A stretch of 64,000 nucleotides of DNA from Actinoplanes derwentensis (GCF_900104725.1 NZ_LT629758.1:3348001-3412000), one strand, 5' to 3'. Positions 33,925-42,793 are shown, numbered from the stretch's first letter. Notes: generated by a model not told the origin, from the letters alone. Numbers and translations: made by a program.

Positions 33925-34139
33925 CGATGGACCTCGACAACCACGGCTTTCTGCTGTTCGACGACACGCTGGCCGTCGCTGACCTCTACAACACCGGGCT
34001 CATCTCGAGCGGCCGGCCGGACGTGACCAGCTACCACCGGGTGTTCGCCCTGCTCGCGGAGCATGCTGTCGACATCGGGCCCGCACTGGACGAATACCAG
34101 AACAAGTATGTGGACCTGCTGCAGAGGCGCACGCATTGA
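33921..34139 (+). CDS. Hypothetical 72-residue protein coupled to TetR
   Basis: This is an acidic small protein, DNHGFLLFDDTLAVADLYN onward, ending EYQNKYVDLLQRRTH. The start overlaps the TetR stop, so it is translated with the regulator. No motif, signal or membrane helix is seen. It may be a partner of the regulator or an unrelated passenger. Confidence 0.6.
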   Translation: MTMDLDNHGFLLFDDTLAVADLYNTGLISSGRPDVTSYHRVFALLAEHAVDIGPALDEYQNKYVDLLQRRTH

Positions 34140-34158
34140 ACAGCGGCGATATCCGCTC

Positions 34159-34164
34159 TACCGT
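34159..34164 (+). promoter_or_regulatory. -10 box for the SDR gene (leaderless)
   Basis: TACCGT ends 6 nt before ATG 34171. Confidence 0.5.
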
Positions 34165-34170
34165 CGGGCG

Positions 34171-35130
34171 ATGCGTGTCTTCGTCACCGGTGCTGACGGG
34201 TTCATAGCCAAGGCCGTGATCAGGCTCCTGCGCGACGGCGGGCACACCGTGCGCGGGATGGATCTGCGGGCCGGGGTGGATGTGGTCGCCGGGGACATCA
34301 CCGCGGACGGTGCGTGGCAGGACGCGGTTCGGGGCTCGGAGATGGTGGTGCACACGGCGGCGGTGGTGTCGAACGCGGTGGGGCCGGCGGGGCAGTGGCG
34401 GGTCAATGTGGCCGGGACCCGGCGGGTGCTGGATGCGGCGGTGCGGGCGGGGGCGGAGCGGTTCGTGCATCTGTCGTCGGTTCGGGCGTTCTCCGACCTG
34501 GGGTTTCCGGACGGGGTGACCGAGGATCATCCGGTGCGGCCGGACGGCAATCCGTATGTGGACACCAAGATCGCCGGAGAACAGGTGGTGTTGCAGGGGC
34601 ACGCCGAGGGCCGGATCGGGGTGACCGTGGTACGGCCCGGTGACGTCTACGGGCCGGGTTCCCGGCCGTGGACCGTGTTACCCGTACAGCTGATCAAGAA
34701 GTGGCAGTTTCTGCTGCCCGCCGGCGGTGCCGGGATCTTCAGCCCGGTTCACGTCGACGACCTGGCCGACGGGCTGCTGCGGGCCGCGACACTGCCGGAG
34801 GCACGGGGGCAGATCTTCACCCTGACCAGCGGGTACGGGGTGACGTGCCGGGAGTTCTTCGGCCACTACTATCGGATGCTCGGCAGGCGCGGCCCGCTGG
34901 TGGCGCCCACTCCGGTCGCGGTCGGAGCGGCCCGGCTGGTGGGCCGGGCCGTCACGCTGACCGGGGCGGTGACCGAGGTGAACGCCACGTCGATGCGCTA
35001 TCTCACCCGCACCGGCACCTACTCGATCGCGAAGGCCCGCCGGATGCTGGGTTACCAGCCCGTGGTGGAACTGGCCGACGGCATGGCCCGCACCGAACGC
35101 TGGCTGCGTGACCAGGGGCTGCTGTCATAG
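34171..35130 (+). CDS. NAD-dependent epimerase/dehydratase (extended SDR)
   Basis: This is a 319-residue Rossmann enzyme. The nucleotide loop is VTGADGFIA, and catalytic Tyr-Lys are in YVDTK with the upstream HLSSVRAF serine. RPGDVYGPG is the usual substrate-side loop. It is related to nucleotide-sugar epimerases, 3-beta-hydroxysteroid dehydrogenases and similar reductases; the substrate is not clear. Codon bias is even. The 3' end overlaps the convergent pectate lyase by 6 bp. Confidence 0.88.
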   Translation: MRVFVTGADGFIAKAVIRLLRDGGHTVRGMDLRAGVDVVAGDITADGAWQDAVRGSEMVVHTAAVVSNAVGPAGQWRVNVAGTRRVLDAAVRAGAERFVHLSSVRAFSDLGFPDGVTEDHPVRPDGNPYVDTKIAGEQVVLQGHAEGRIGVTVVRPGDVYGPGSRPWTVLPVQLIKKWQFLLPAGGAGIFSPVHVDDLADGLLRAATLPEARGQIFTLTSGYGVTCREFFGHYYRMLGRRGPLVAPTPVAVGAARLVGRAVTLTGAVTEVNATSMRYLTRTGTYSIAKARRMLGYQPVVELADGMARTERWLRDQGLLS

Positions 35131-36036
35131 TTTTCCGGCGCCCGCCCCGGCCTGCACCAGTGCCGGGACCGAGGCCGCCGGGTCCAGGGTGTAGGAGTAG
35201 TAGGTGGACGGTTCGGTGACCGTTCCGCCGGACTCGCACACCCCGGACGTGGTGAAGACGTTGTTGCGCTGGACCAGGCGGCCCGGCCCGCTGTCGGCGT
35301 AACCGCTGGTGGAGAAGCACGGGTAGGGGACGCCGGCGAAGTTGTTGCCTTCCAGGAGCACCCCGGCGTTCATGGTGGAGGCGACGCCGTAGAGCGCGTT
35401 GCCGTCGAAGTAGTTGTTGTAGACGTGCACCGGCTCACCGAATCGGACCCGGGGATGGCGCTGCCGGGAGCCGTCGAACCAGTTGTGGTGGATGGTGACC
35501 TTCAGGTGGCCGACGTCGGTGGAGGACGCGCCGTCGGAGTGGCCGATCAGCATGCTCTTGTCGGTTCCGGCGAAGTGGTTCCACGACACGGTCACGTAGT
35601 CGGCGCCGCGCACGATGTCGATCGACCCGTCGACCGGGCTGACGAACGTGTTGTGGTCGATCCAGATGTGGTGCGACTGCTGGCCGACGTTGATCGCGTC
35701 GTCCTCGGCGCCGACGAAGGTCAGGTTCCGCACGATCACGTTCGACGACTTGTAGAAGTCGAAGCCGCCGCCGGTGATCGTCGGAGCGCTGCCGACCCCG
35801 ATGATCGTCTTGTTCGGGCGGATGCCCTGTTTACTGGTGATCGCGATGGTCCCGGACACCTGGATGATCAGGGAACCGACGGTGTCGATGGCGGTCAGCA
35901 GCTCATCGGTGGTGTCGACGACCACGGTCGGCCCAGCGACACCACCGGTGGTTCCGGTCGCGAAACCGTCGGCGGTGGCGGGAGCGGCCATGACCAGGGA
36001 TGACGAGGCCAGCAGCAGGGACAGCAACGAATGCAT
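35125..36036 (-). CDS. Secreted pectate lyase, PL1 family
   Basis: This is a 303-residue exported lyase that cleaves polygalacturonate by beta-elimination with calcium. The signal peptide ends near APATA. It has a right-handed beta-helix with the PL1 segments WIDHNTF, VSWNHF and HHNWFDGSRQRHPRVRFG, the last holding the catalytic Arg region. The ATG overlaps the stop of the upstream lyase gene as TGATG, with GGGAGG before it, so it is the second gene of a two-lyase operon. It lacks the extra N-terminal domain of its paralogue. Confidence 0.92.
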   Translation of the reverse strand: MHSLLSLLLASSSLVMAAPATADGFATGTTGGVAGPTVVVDTTDELLTAIDTVGSLIIQVSGTIAITSKQGIRPNKTIIGVGSAPTITGGGFDFYKSSNVIVRNLTFVGAEDDAINVGQQSHHIWIDHNTFVSPVDGSIDIVRGADYVTVSWNHFAGTDKSMLIGHSDGASSTDVGHLKVTIHHNWFDGSRQRHPRVRFGEPVHVYNNYFDGNALYGVASTMNAGVLLEGNNFAGVPYPCFSTSGYADSGPGRLVQRNNVFTTSGVCESGGTVTEPSTYYSYTLDPAASVPALVQAGAGAGKL

Positions 36037-37586
36037 CAGAGCCTCCCGACCCCGGCGCCGGCGGTGACGATCGATTTGACCGAGGCCGCCGGGTCCAGGG
36101 TGTAGCTGTAGTAGGTGGACGGCTCCTGCACGGTGCCGCTGCAGACGGGCGCTCCGGACTCCCCGGTGAAGACGTTGTCGCGGGCGACACAACGACCGGC
36201 CGGACCGGCGTACGTGTTGGTCACCGGCTCTTCGACGTCCTCGAAGTAGTTGCCCTCGACGACACATCCGGCGTTGTTCTGGCAGGCCACTCCGGTGTCG
36301 GTGTTGTAGACGTAGTAGTTGTTGTAGACGTGCACCGGCTCGCCGAAGCGGACCCGCGGGTTGCGCTGCGGGGTCCGGTCGAACCAGTTGTGGTGGTAGC
36401 TGACCTTGAGCCGCCCGGTGTCCTGAGCGCCGTTGTCGTCGTCGTGCCCGAGCAGCATGTTCTTGGTGTGCTGGTGGGTGTGGTTCCACGAGACGGTGAT
36501 CAGTGACGAGCCGCGTTTGATGTCGATCAGCCCGTCGTACCCCAGGGCCAGGTCGTTGTGGTCGATCCACACGTGGTGCGAGAACATCTGCACGTTGATC
36601 GAGTCGTCGCTGGCGTTGCGGAACGACAGGTTCTGCACGATCACGTTGTGCACCGCGTCGGCGGGCGGTGCCGTCACCTCTGAGACCGGCAGGCCGATGT
36701 TGAGGCCGCCGCCGGTGATCCCGGCCGTCGACCCGACACCGACGATCGACTTGTCGCTGGTCACGTCGTACATACCGGCCGGCAGGGTGATGGTGCCGAG
36801 CACGCAGATGGTCAGCGGGCCGGGCGTGGCGATCGAGGACAGTAGTTCGGCGGCGGTGTCGACCTGCACGGTCGGGCCGCCCGCGCCTCCGGTGGTTCCG
36901 GCGGCGAACCCCGAGGCGGTGCCGGTGACGGCGCATCCGCCGGGCGGCGGCGGAGTGGTGGGGGTGGCGGAGGGCCCCGGTCCGGGTGCGGTGGTGTCGA
37001 CCGAGACGTCGTCGAAGACCGCGCTGGCGTACGACGTGACCAGGCCGATCCGCCCCGACCCGAAGGTGGCGTCGGTGGCCGTGACGACCTGGACGCCGTC
37101 GACCCGGCCGGTGAGGGTGCCACCCTGCACGGTCAGGGCCAGGGTGCGCCAGACGCCGGTACCGGCACCGGCGGTTCCGGTGGCCAGGACGGTGGCCGTG
37201 CCACCGGAGACCCGTTGCAACTGGGCCGCGCCGCCGCCGGTGAGCACGAAGGTGTAGTACTGGCTGGTGGACTGGGCTCGGGCGGCGATTCCGGCTGTCC
37301 GGTCGCCGGCGCCGAAGGCGATGGGTTTGACCCTGGCCCGCACGGTGTAGTCGGTCCAGCTCGCGGTGCCGGCCAGGGCGCGGGCCAGGGCGCTGACGCT
37401 GGACTGCCGGTAGGCGGGGGTGCCGTCGGTGACGACCGACCAGGAGCCGCCGTTGCGGGTCCACCCGTCGGTGCTGCCGTCGTCGAAGGTTTCGCCGAAG
37501 AGGGCTTCGGCGTGGGCCGGGACGCTGATCAGTGCGGTGAGCAGTGCGGCCGACGCGGCCACGGTGAACCAACGGATTCTCTTCAT
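36036..37586 (-). CDS. Secreted pectate lyase, PL1 family, with N-terminal lectin-like domain
   Basis: This is a 516-residue exported enzyme. ATG 37586 has GGAGGATC upstream and a clear signal peptide (ending VPAHA); earlier in-frame starts have no such support. Residues ~28-200 form a beta-sandwich resembling LamG/DUF1080 folds (FGETFDDGSTDGW ... ASAVFDDVSVDT), then a Pro/Thr linker. The PL1 helix (~220-516) has WIDHNDL, VSWNHTHQH and HHNWFDRTPQRNPRVRFG. Several Cys pairs suggest disulfides. It precedes a shorter PL1 paralogue and is divergent from the PL9-like lyase. Confidence 0.9.
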   Translation of the reverse strand: MKRIRWFTVAASAALLTALISVPAHAEALFGETFDDGSTDGWTRNGGSWSVVTDGTPAYRQSSVSALARALAGTASWTDYTVRARVKPIAFGAGDRTAGIAARAQSTSQYYTFVLTGGGAAQLQRVSGGTATVLATGTAGAGTGVWRTLALTVQGGTLTGRVDGVQVVTATDATFGSGRIGLVTSYASAVFDDVSVDTTAPGPGPSATPTTPPPPGGCAVTGTASGFAAGTTGGAGGPTVQVDTAAELLSSIATPGPLTICVLGTITLPAGMYDVTSDKSIVGVGSTAGITGGGLNIGLPVSEVTAPPADAVHNVIVQNLSFRNASDDSINVQMFSHHVWIDHNDLALGYDGLIDIKRGSSLITVSWNHTHQHTKNMLLGHDDDNGAQDTGRLKVSYHHNWFDRTPQRNPRVRFGEPVHVYNNYYVYNTDTGVACQNNAGCVVEGNYFEDVEEPVTNTYAGPAGRCVARDNVFTGESGAPVCSGTVQEPSTYYSYTLDPAASVKSIVTAGAGVGRL

Positions 37587-37637
37587 GGGGATCCTCCGGG
37601 GGAATGGGCTGCGAAATCTCCGCGTAACCTGGAGCCG

Positions 37638-37666
37638 ACCATAAAATTGCCATCGTGCACGGTCAA
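37638..37666 (-). promoter_or_regulatory. Promoter of the PL1 operon
   Basis: On the minus strand TTGACC, 17 nt, TATGGT, ending about 50 bp before the ATG. Confidence 0.65.
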
Positions 37667-37720
37667 TGCTTTCGCGTTTGCAGGAATGTTGCAGTCGCAC
37701 CCACCGCGAAGCGTGACGGA

Positions 37721-37749
37721 TTGACTTGTTTCGAAGACTGTCGTACCGT
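37721..37749 (+). promoter_or_regulatory. Promoter of the PL9-like lyase gene
   Basis: TTGACT, 17 nt, TACCGT, about 58 bp before the ATG. It is divergent from the PL1 promoter with 54 bp between the -35 boxes. Confidence 0.65.
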
Positions 37750-37807
37750 CCGGACGGGAAAGCGCATTCCCCCACGTCGGCGCTGTCCCTACAAGGAGTG
37801 AATCCCC

Positions 37808-38986
37808 ATGAGAAATCTGCTGGCCGCAGCCCTCGCCGGTGTTGCGATATCAGCGGTAATGCAAGCCCCGGCCGCAGCCGCCGCGACCACGCTTTATGTG
37901 GCGGTGAACGGCAGCGACGGTAACGCCGGGACGATCTCCGCACCGTTCGCGACGATTCAGAAAGCGATCACCACAGCGGTCGCCGGGGACACGATCGCGG
38001 TTCGCGGCGGCACCTACGGGCTCGCGGCCAACATCCCGATCACCAAGAGCGGGACGGCGGCGGCGCCGTACACGCTCACCGCCTACGGCACCGAGCGGGT
38101 GATCATCGACGGTGAAGCGCTCGGGTACACGCCGGGGGCGGTCGGTTCGACGATTCCGGCCGGGCAGCGCGGCGCGATCCACATGGAGGCGTCGTACTGG
38201 AGGCTGATCGGTCTGGAGATCGTGAACGGGCCGTACGGCATCTACTGCGCCGGCTGCAACAACAACACGTTCGAGCGGCTGTCGACACACGACAACTACG
38301 AGACCGGGTTCCAGTTGCAGGGGGCGTCGGCGAACAACCTGATCCTGAACCTGGACAGCTACGGCAACCGGGATCCGCGCAAGAACGGCGAGAGCGCCGA
38401 CGGCCTCGGCATCAAGGAGGGCACCGGCACCGGCAACGTGGTCCGCGGCGCCCGGCTGTGGAACAACGTCGACGACGGTTTCGACGCGTGGCTGTTCACC
38501 TCGCCGATCACGATCCAGAACACCCTGGCGTACGGCAACGGTTACAACCGCTGGAGCATCCCGAACTTCTCCGGTGACGGCAACGGCCTGAAACTGGGCG
38601 GCAGCAGCGGCACCGGCCCGGCGGCCGCGCACGCGGTGAGCAACGCGTTCGCGTGGGGCAACGCGGCGCACGGTTTCACCGACAACGGCAACACCGGGGC
38701 GATCACGATCAACCGCAGTACCGCTTACCAGAACGTGAAGACCGGTTTCGACGTGGACGGCGGTTCGACCACCCGGCTGACCGCGAACCTCGCACTGGGT
38801 AACGCCACCGCGGTCGCACTCGGTTCGTCGACCGCGTCCGGCAACTCGTGGAACATCGGCGGCACGTGGACGGTCCTGAGCACCGATGCGTCCACCATCA
38901 CCGGAGCCCGCAACACCGACGGCTCGATCCGGACCTCGAACTATCTGGTCCCGTCGAACGGCAGCGCGGTCGGCGCGAAGATCTGA
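37808..38986 (+). CDS. Secreted PL9-like pectate lyase / parallel beta-helix protein
   Basis: This is a 392-residue exported protein with AAGGAG before the ATG and a signal peptide ending APAAAAA. A DUF1565-like start (LYVAVNGSDGNAGT) is followed by parallel beta-helix repeats. The stretch SADGLGIKEGTGTGNVVRG then LWNNVDDGFDAW matches the calcium-binding and catalytic region of PL9 lyases such as Pel9A (Asp cluster and Lys). It is divergent from two PL1 lyases, forming a pectin-degrading unit. Confidence 0.85.
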   Translation: MRNLLAAALAGVAISAVMQAPAAAAATTLYVAVNGSDGNAGTISAPFATIQKAITTAVAGDTIAVRGGTYGLAANIPITKSGTAAAPYTLTAYGTERVIIDGEALGYTPGAVGSTIPAGQRGAIHMEASYWRLIGLEIVNGPYGIYCAGCNNNTFERLSTHDNYETGFQLQGASANNLILNLDSYGNRDPRKNGESADGLGIKEGTGTGNVVRGARLWNNVDDGFDAWLFTSPITIQNTLAYGNGYNRWSIPNFSGDGNGLKLGGSSGTGPAAAHAVSNAFAWGNAAHGFTDNGNTGAITINRSTAYQNVKTGFDVDGGSTTRLTANLALGNATAVALGSSTASGNSWNIGGTWTVLSTDASTITGARNTDGSIRTSNYLVPSNGSAVGAKI

Positions 38987-38993
38987 GGGAAGA

Positions 38994-39025
38994 CCCGGCC
39001 GCCCGCGCCCCTGTGGGCGGCCGGG
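38994..39025. terminator. Terminator after the PL9-like gene
   Basis: An 11-bp perfect stem (CCCGGCCGCCC) with a 10-nt loop between convergent genes. Confidence 0.72.
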
Positions 39026-39031
39026 GTTCCA

Positions 39032-39451
39032 CTACCGGCGGGCGGCCTCCCCCCAGGAGGCCAGCTCGCCGCGAGCGAGACACACGATCAGATATCCGCC
39101 GGGCCCGACCACGGCCCACGACTCGGCGTCCGGGTCGACGTCGACGACCAGGCGGGCGCCGCTGCCGAAGTCGATGCACAGCTCACCGTCGGCGGCGCTG
39201 CCGGCCGACCGGACGGTCTCCCCGAGCAGGGTCGCCATGATGTCGTCGGGGTTGTCGCCCGGTTCCACGTCGGTCCGGCCGCCCGGCCCGTCCAGGTGGG
39301 TGATGGTCTCGATCAGGACCCGGCAGCCGCCGCTGAACCCGAGCGCGATCGAGTGCCCCAGCTGCACGTACTCCAGTTTCCGGCCGACCAGCACGCCGAG
39401 CGGACGCGAACGCCGGCCGGACTCCGGGCCGGCTGCCGTGGCTGGCACCAT
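39032..39451 (-). CDS. DUF6188-like family protein
   Basis: This is a 139-residue cytoplasmic protein with GGGAG before the ATG. YVQLGHSIALGFSGGCRVLI, GELCIDFGSGARLVVD and AESWAVVGPGGYLIVCLA fit the DUF6188 pattern common in actinobacteria. The function is unknown; some relatives sit in toxin-immunity regions, but no toxin is next to this one. Confidence 0.65.
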   Translation of the reverse strand: MVPATAAGPESGRRSRPLGVLVGRKLEYVQLGHSIALGFSGGCRVLIETITHLDGPGGRTDVEPGDNPDDIMATLLGETVRSAGSAADGELCIDFGSGARLVVDVDPDAESWAVVGPGGYLIVCLARGELASWGEAARR

Positions 39452-39538
39452 CGAACACTCCCGATCGGTTCGTCGGATTCTCTGACTGGCAGGAACGTAT
39501 TGCGCGCCACCATAAGAGAGCCTTAAAGAAGCGAACCG

Positions 39539-40423
39539 TTATCGATCGGAGTCATACGGACCGGCGTCGGCGACGATCGACCGGAACCGCTCGGCGGCCG
39601 GCCCCAGCGGACGGTCGGTGCGCCAGGTCAGGCCGACCACCCGCTCCGCACCCGGCGTGGCCAGGGCGATCCCGATCGTCCCGGTGGCTCCGGCGAACTG
39701 TTCGGGCACCAGCGCCACGCCGAGCCCGGCACCGACCAGGCCCTCGATGGTCGCCAGGTCGCCGATCTCCAGGGCGACCCGCGGTGTCACAGCGGCCGCC
39801 GTGAACAGGGTGTCGACCAGGGCCCGGAAGCCGAAACCGGGCGGGATCGTGACGAAGTCCTCGCCGGACACGTCGGCGAGGCGGGCGCGGCGCCGTCCGG
39901 CGAGACGATGGCCGGGCGGCACGATGAGGACGAGGGTCTGGGACTGCAGAGCCAGCCAGCCGTACGGCCCGTCGGGCTCGGGAGAGGTCAGCGCCAACTC
40001 GGCGGCACCCGTGGCCAGGTCCGGCAGGATCACGTGCCCCGGTTCCTGCCGCAGTTCGACCCGCAGGTGCGGGGCCTGTTCCCGGACGTCGTGCAGGATC
40101 CGGGGCACCAGCGAGGTGGCCATCGAGTCCAAGAACGCCAGCCGCACCGTGCCGGACTCCGGATCGAGCAGCCCGGCCAGGTCACGGCGCAGCCGGTCGT
40201 AGCGCCCGACCAGGTCACGGGCCGCGGCCAAGGTCAGATCACCGAGCGGATTCGGGTGTACGCCTTTGGCGTCCCGTTCGAACAGGCGCACGCCCAGTTC
40301 GGCCTCCAACCGGGCGAGCAGCCGGGACAGGCTGGGCTGGCTGGTGCCGAGCGCGGCCGCCGCCTCGGTGACGTGGTGGTGATCACCGAGCGCGAGCAGG
40401 CTTCTCAGGTCGTCGAGCTGCAT
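39539..40423 (-). CDS. LysR family transcriptional regulator
   Basis: This is a 294-residue regulator. ATG 40423 is preferred because a TATGAT box ends 7 nt upstream (leaderless); ATG 40435 is an alternative. The helix-turn-helix (~15-38) reads HVTEAAAALGTSQPSLSRLL, followed by the periplasmic-binding-type effector domain. It is divergent from an MFS gene and probably regulates it through the dyad between them. Confidence 0.9.
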   Translation of the reverse strand: MQLDDLRSLLALGDHHHVTEAAAALGTSQPSLSRLLARLEAELGVRLFERDAKGVHPNPLGDLTLAAARDLVGRYDRLRRDLAGLLDPESGTVRLAFLDSMATSLVPRILHDVREQAPHLRVELRQEPGHVILPDLATGAAELALTSPEPDGPYGWLALQSQTLVLIVPPGHRLAGRRRARLADVSGEDFVTIPPGFGFRALVDTLFTAAAVTPRVALEIGDLATIEGLVGAGLGVALVPEQFAGATGTIGIALATPGAERVVGLTWRTDRPLGPAAERFRSIVADAGPYDSDR

Positions 40424-40430
40424 CACCCTG

Positions 40431-40436
40431 ATCATA
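40431..40436 (-). promoter_or_regulatory. -10 box for the LysR gene (leaderless)
   Basis: TATGAT on the minus strand, 7 nt before ATG 40423. Confidence 0.5.
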
Positions 40437-40463
40437 CGTACCGCACATGGGTCTGATGATTTT

Positions 40464-40480
40464 CATGCATTGGACGCATG
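40464..40480. promoter_or_regulatory. LysR-type operator
   Basis: CATGC and GCATG flank 7 nt and contain the T-N11-A pattern (T40466, A40478) typical of LysR binding sites. It lies between the divergent LysR and MFS genes. Confidence 0.6.
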
Positions 40481-40507
40481 GAATCGGGCGGCGCAGAGTG
40501 ACGTCCC

Positions 40508-41680
40508 GTGAGCACCTATCGCCGGGCCGGCCTCGCGCTCTTCGCCGCGGGCGTGGCCACGTTCGCCCTGCTGTATAGCACCCAGGCCCTGCTGCCGGAG
40601 CTCTCCGCCACGTTCGGTGTCACCCCCGCACAGAGCTCCTGGTCACTGTCCGTGGCGACACTCGGGCTCGGGGTGACGTTGCTGATCACCGGGCCGTTGT
40701 CCGAGCGACTCGGGCGCACCCCGCTGATCCACCTGTCGCTCGGGCTGTCCGCGATCGTCGGGCTGACCTGCGCGATCGCACCGAACTGGCACACCCTGCT
40801 CGGGCTACGGCTGCTGCAGGGGATCACGCTCGCCGGGCTGCCCGCGGTAGCCACCGCCTACCTGCGGGAGGAACTGCCGCCGAACACCCACGCGCGGGCG
40901 GCCGGGCTGTACATCGGCGGCACCGCGCTCGGCGGGATGAGCGGGCGCTTGATCACGGCCGCGGTCGCCGAATCGTACGGCTGGCGCTGGGGTCTGGCCG
41001 CGGTGGCCGTCGTCGGCCTGGGGTGCGCCGCCCTCGTCCTGGTCCTGCTGCCCGCCTCGAAGAACTTCGTCGCCCACCCAGCGGCGACGATGTCCCGCCG
41101 CGCCTTCACCGACCCGGCTCTACTGAGCCTGTACGGCATCGGCGCGCTGTCGATGGGCGCGTTCGTGGCCGTCTCCAACGTGCTGGGGTTCCGGCTGACC
41201 AATGCCCCGTTCCTGCTCAGTGCGGGCGCGGCCGGAATGATCTTCCTGGTGTACCCGATGGGCGCGGTCAGCTCCACGGTCTCCGGGCGACTCGCGGACC
41301 GGTTCGGGCGGCGCGCGGTGATGCCGTTCGGGTGCCTGCTCACCGCGGCCGGGCTGCTGCTCACACTGCCCGACAACCTGGTGATCACGGTGGCCGGGCT
41401 GGCCGTGATGACCGCCGGGTTCTTCTGCGTGCACGGCGTCGCCAGTGGCTGGGTGCCGGTCCGCGCCCACGCCGGTGGGGTTCCCGCGGCTCAGGCGGCC
41501 TCGCTGTACCTGTTCGCCTATTACGCGGGTTCGTCGCTGACCGGCAACCTGGCCGGTGCGGCGTGGTCGCACGGCGCGTGGCCGTCGGTGGTGCTGCTGG
41601 CCGCGGTCTGCGTGCTGGCGAGTGGGCTGCTGGCCGCCTCGCTGCGCCGGATGCCGACCCTGGTCCCGCAACACCACTGA
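40508..41680 (+). CDS. MFS transporter (YnfM/AraJ-like)
   Basis: This 390-residue protein has 12 predicted membrane helices. The loop after helix 2 reads GPLSERLGRTPLI and the second half repeats it as GRLADRFGRRAVM, the MFS signature. The N-terminal half (LLYSTQALLPELSATFGVTP) matches YnfM-type exporters. It starts at GTG. It is divergent from a LysR regulator, a common layout for inducible efflux. Confidence 0.9.
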   Translation: MSTYRRAGLALFAAGVATFALLYSTQALLPELSATFGVTPAQSSWSLSVATLGLGVTLLITGPLSERLGRTPLIHLSLGLSAIVGLTCAIAPNWHTLLGLRLLQGITLAGLPAVATAYLREELPPNTHARAAGLYIGGTALGGMSGRLITAAVAESYGWRWGLAAVAVVGLGCAALVLVLLPASKNFVAHPAATMSRRAFTDPALLSLYGIGALSMGAFVAVSNVLGFRLTNAPFLLSAGAAGMIFLVYPMGAVSSTVSGRLADRFGRRAVMPFGCLLTAAGLLLTLPDNLVITVAGLAVMTAGFFCVHGVASGWVPVRAHAGGVPAAQAASLYLFAYYAGSSLTGNLAGAAWSHGAWPSVVLLAAVCVLASGLLAASLRRMPTLVPQHH

Positions 41681-42643
41681 TCAGCCGTCGATGCTCCGGG
41701 ACAGATTGGCGACGCTGTTGACCAGGGCTTTCAGGTAAGCGTCGACGCGCCATGCGGTCGCCACCACACTGCCGAGACGGGCGGCGAGGACCGGCAGGGG
41801 CACGACCACCGGGTCGGTGGACCACACGATCACCCGGGCCACCAGGTCACCGATCACCCCGCGGACGATGTCGCGGGTCAACAGGACCAGGTCGCCGGCG
41901 GCCCGGGTCACCATGGTCATCGCCGTGGAGATCGCGGACAGCCCGCGCAGCGCCTCCACGTTGTTGGCCATCATCGCCAGGTAGGCGCGCACGTCCGCCC
42001 GGTCGACGCCGCCGAAGTCCTCGTCCAGGCAGCGTTCCAGCTCGTCGCCGATCTGCTGGAGTTCGGCGGCCATCGCACCCCAGTCACCGGCCTGCTTGGC
42101 GACCACCTCGGGCATCCCGGTCAGATCGTCGAGCATCCGCCGCAACGCATCGATCGTGTCGAGCGCGCAGTCCAGCCCGGTGGCCCGCAGCAGCGCGAAC
42201 CCGTCCGGCACCGGCAGCACGAACTCGGCCACCGGAACGGTCTCCAGCTGCGGTTCCACCCATTCCCGCATCTCCACTGTCTCCAGCACGTCCGCGATGA
42301 TCGCGGCGGCCGGCCGGGACTGCGGCTCGGGTTCGGGTTCGGCGCCGTCCTCCGGCACCCCGATCAGCTCGGACAGCCGCTGCCGTCCGTCGGCCACCCG
42401 GTGCAGGCCGCTCACGAAGAGGCCGAGGGTCTCCGCGACGTAGGCGATGAGTTCCCCGTGCCGGACGTGCCGCTCACCCAGCCCGGTGAGGATCCACCCG
42501 ACCAGCCGCCCGAACGCCGCCTGGTCCTGCTCGAACTGGGCGACGGTCTCCCCGATCCGGCCGAGCCGAAGTCGCAGCACGTCGAGATGCCCGGCGTGCG
42601 CCCGAATCCACTCCGGATCAAACCGGCCTCCCCCGCTGCCCAC
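41681..42643 (-). CDS. Helical protein of type VII secretion (WXG100-like) type
   Basis: This is a 320-residue protein without signal peptide, GTG start. The first ~95 residues are helical with the spacing of EspC/WXG100-like substrates. The C-terminal third has hydrophobic helices (LSAISTAMTMVTRAAGDLVL, VPLPVLAARLGSVVATAWRV) like those in N-terminal trafficking regions of actinobacterial T7SS effectors. It ends without a toxin domain. No EccC or EccD gene is in the window. The stop abuts the MFS stop, and it is divergent from the kinase-cyclase gene. Confidence 0.55.
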   Translation of the reverse strand: MGSGGGRFDPEWIRAHAGHLDVLRLRLGRIGETVAQFEQDQAAFGRLVGWILTGLGERHVRHGELIAYVAETLGLFVSGLHRVADGRQRLSELIGVPEDGAEPEPEPQSRPAAAIIADVLETVEMREWVEPQLETVPVAEFVLPVPDGFALLRATGLDCALDTIDALRRMLDDLTGMPEVVAKQAGDWGAMAAELQQIGDELERCLDEDFGGVDRADVRAYLAMMANNVEALRGLSAISTAMTMVTRAAGDLVLLTRDIVRGVIGDLVARVIVWSTDPVVVPLPVLAARLGSVVATAWRVDAYLKALVNSVANLSRSIDG

Positions 42644-42771
42644 AACGGCACCGTAACGTCCGTGCGCTTCCCCTCACGTGGCAGGGCACCCGCGATCATC
42701 ACCCGGTTCCCGGTCCGCACCCCGCCGGACAGCGCGGGCGGCTACCCTGGCGGCGGCGGTGAGCTCGACAG

Positions 42772-42793
42772 GTTCACCCTTACTTCACCCTGA
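42772..42793 (+). promoter_or_regulatory. Two 11-bp direct repeats resembling a PHO box
   Basis: GTTCACCC and CTTCACCC recur with an 11-bp period, the arrangement of PhoP direct-repeat units in Streptomyces. They lie ~60-80 bp upstream of the kinase-cyclase start. Confidence 0.5.

Noticed and set aside
37587..37943. N-terminal extension of the second PL1 lyase
   Set aside because: The in-frame extension has poor codon bias and crosses the mapped-looking promoter; ATG 37586 has a ribosome binding site and signal peptide.
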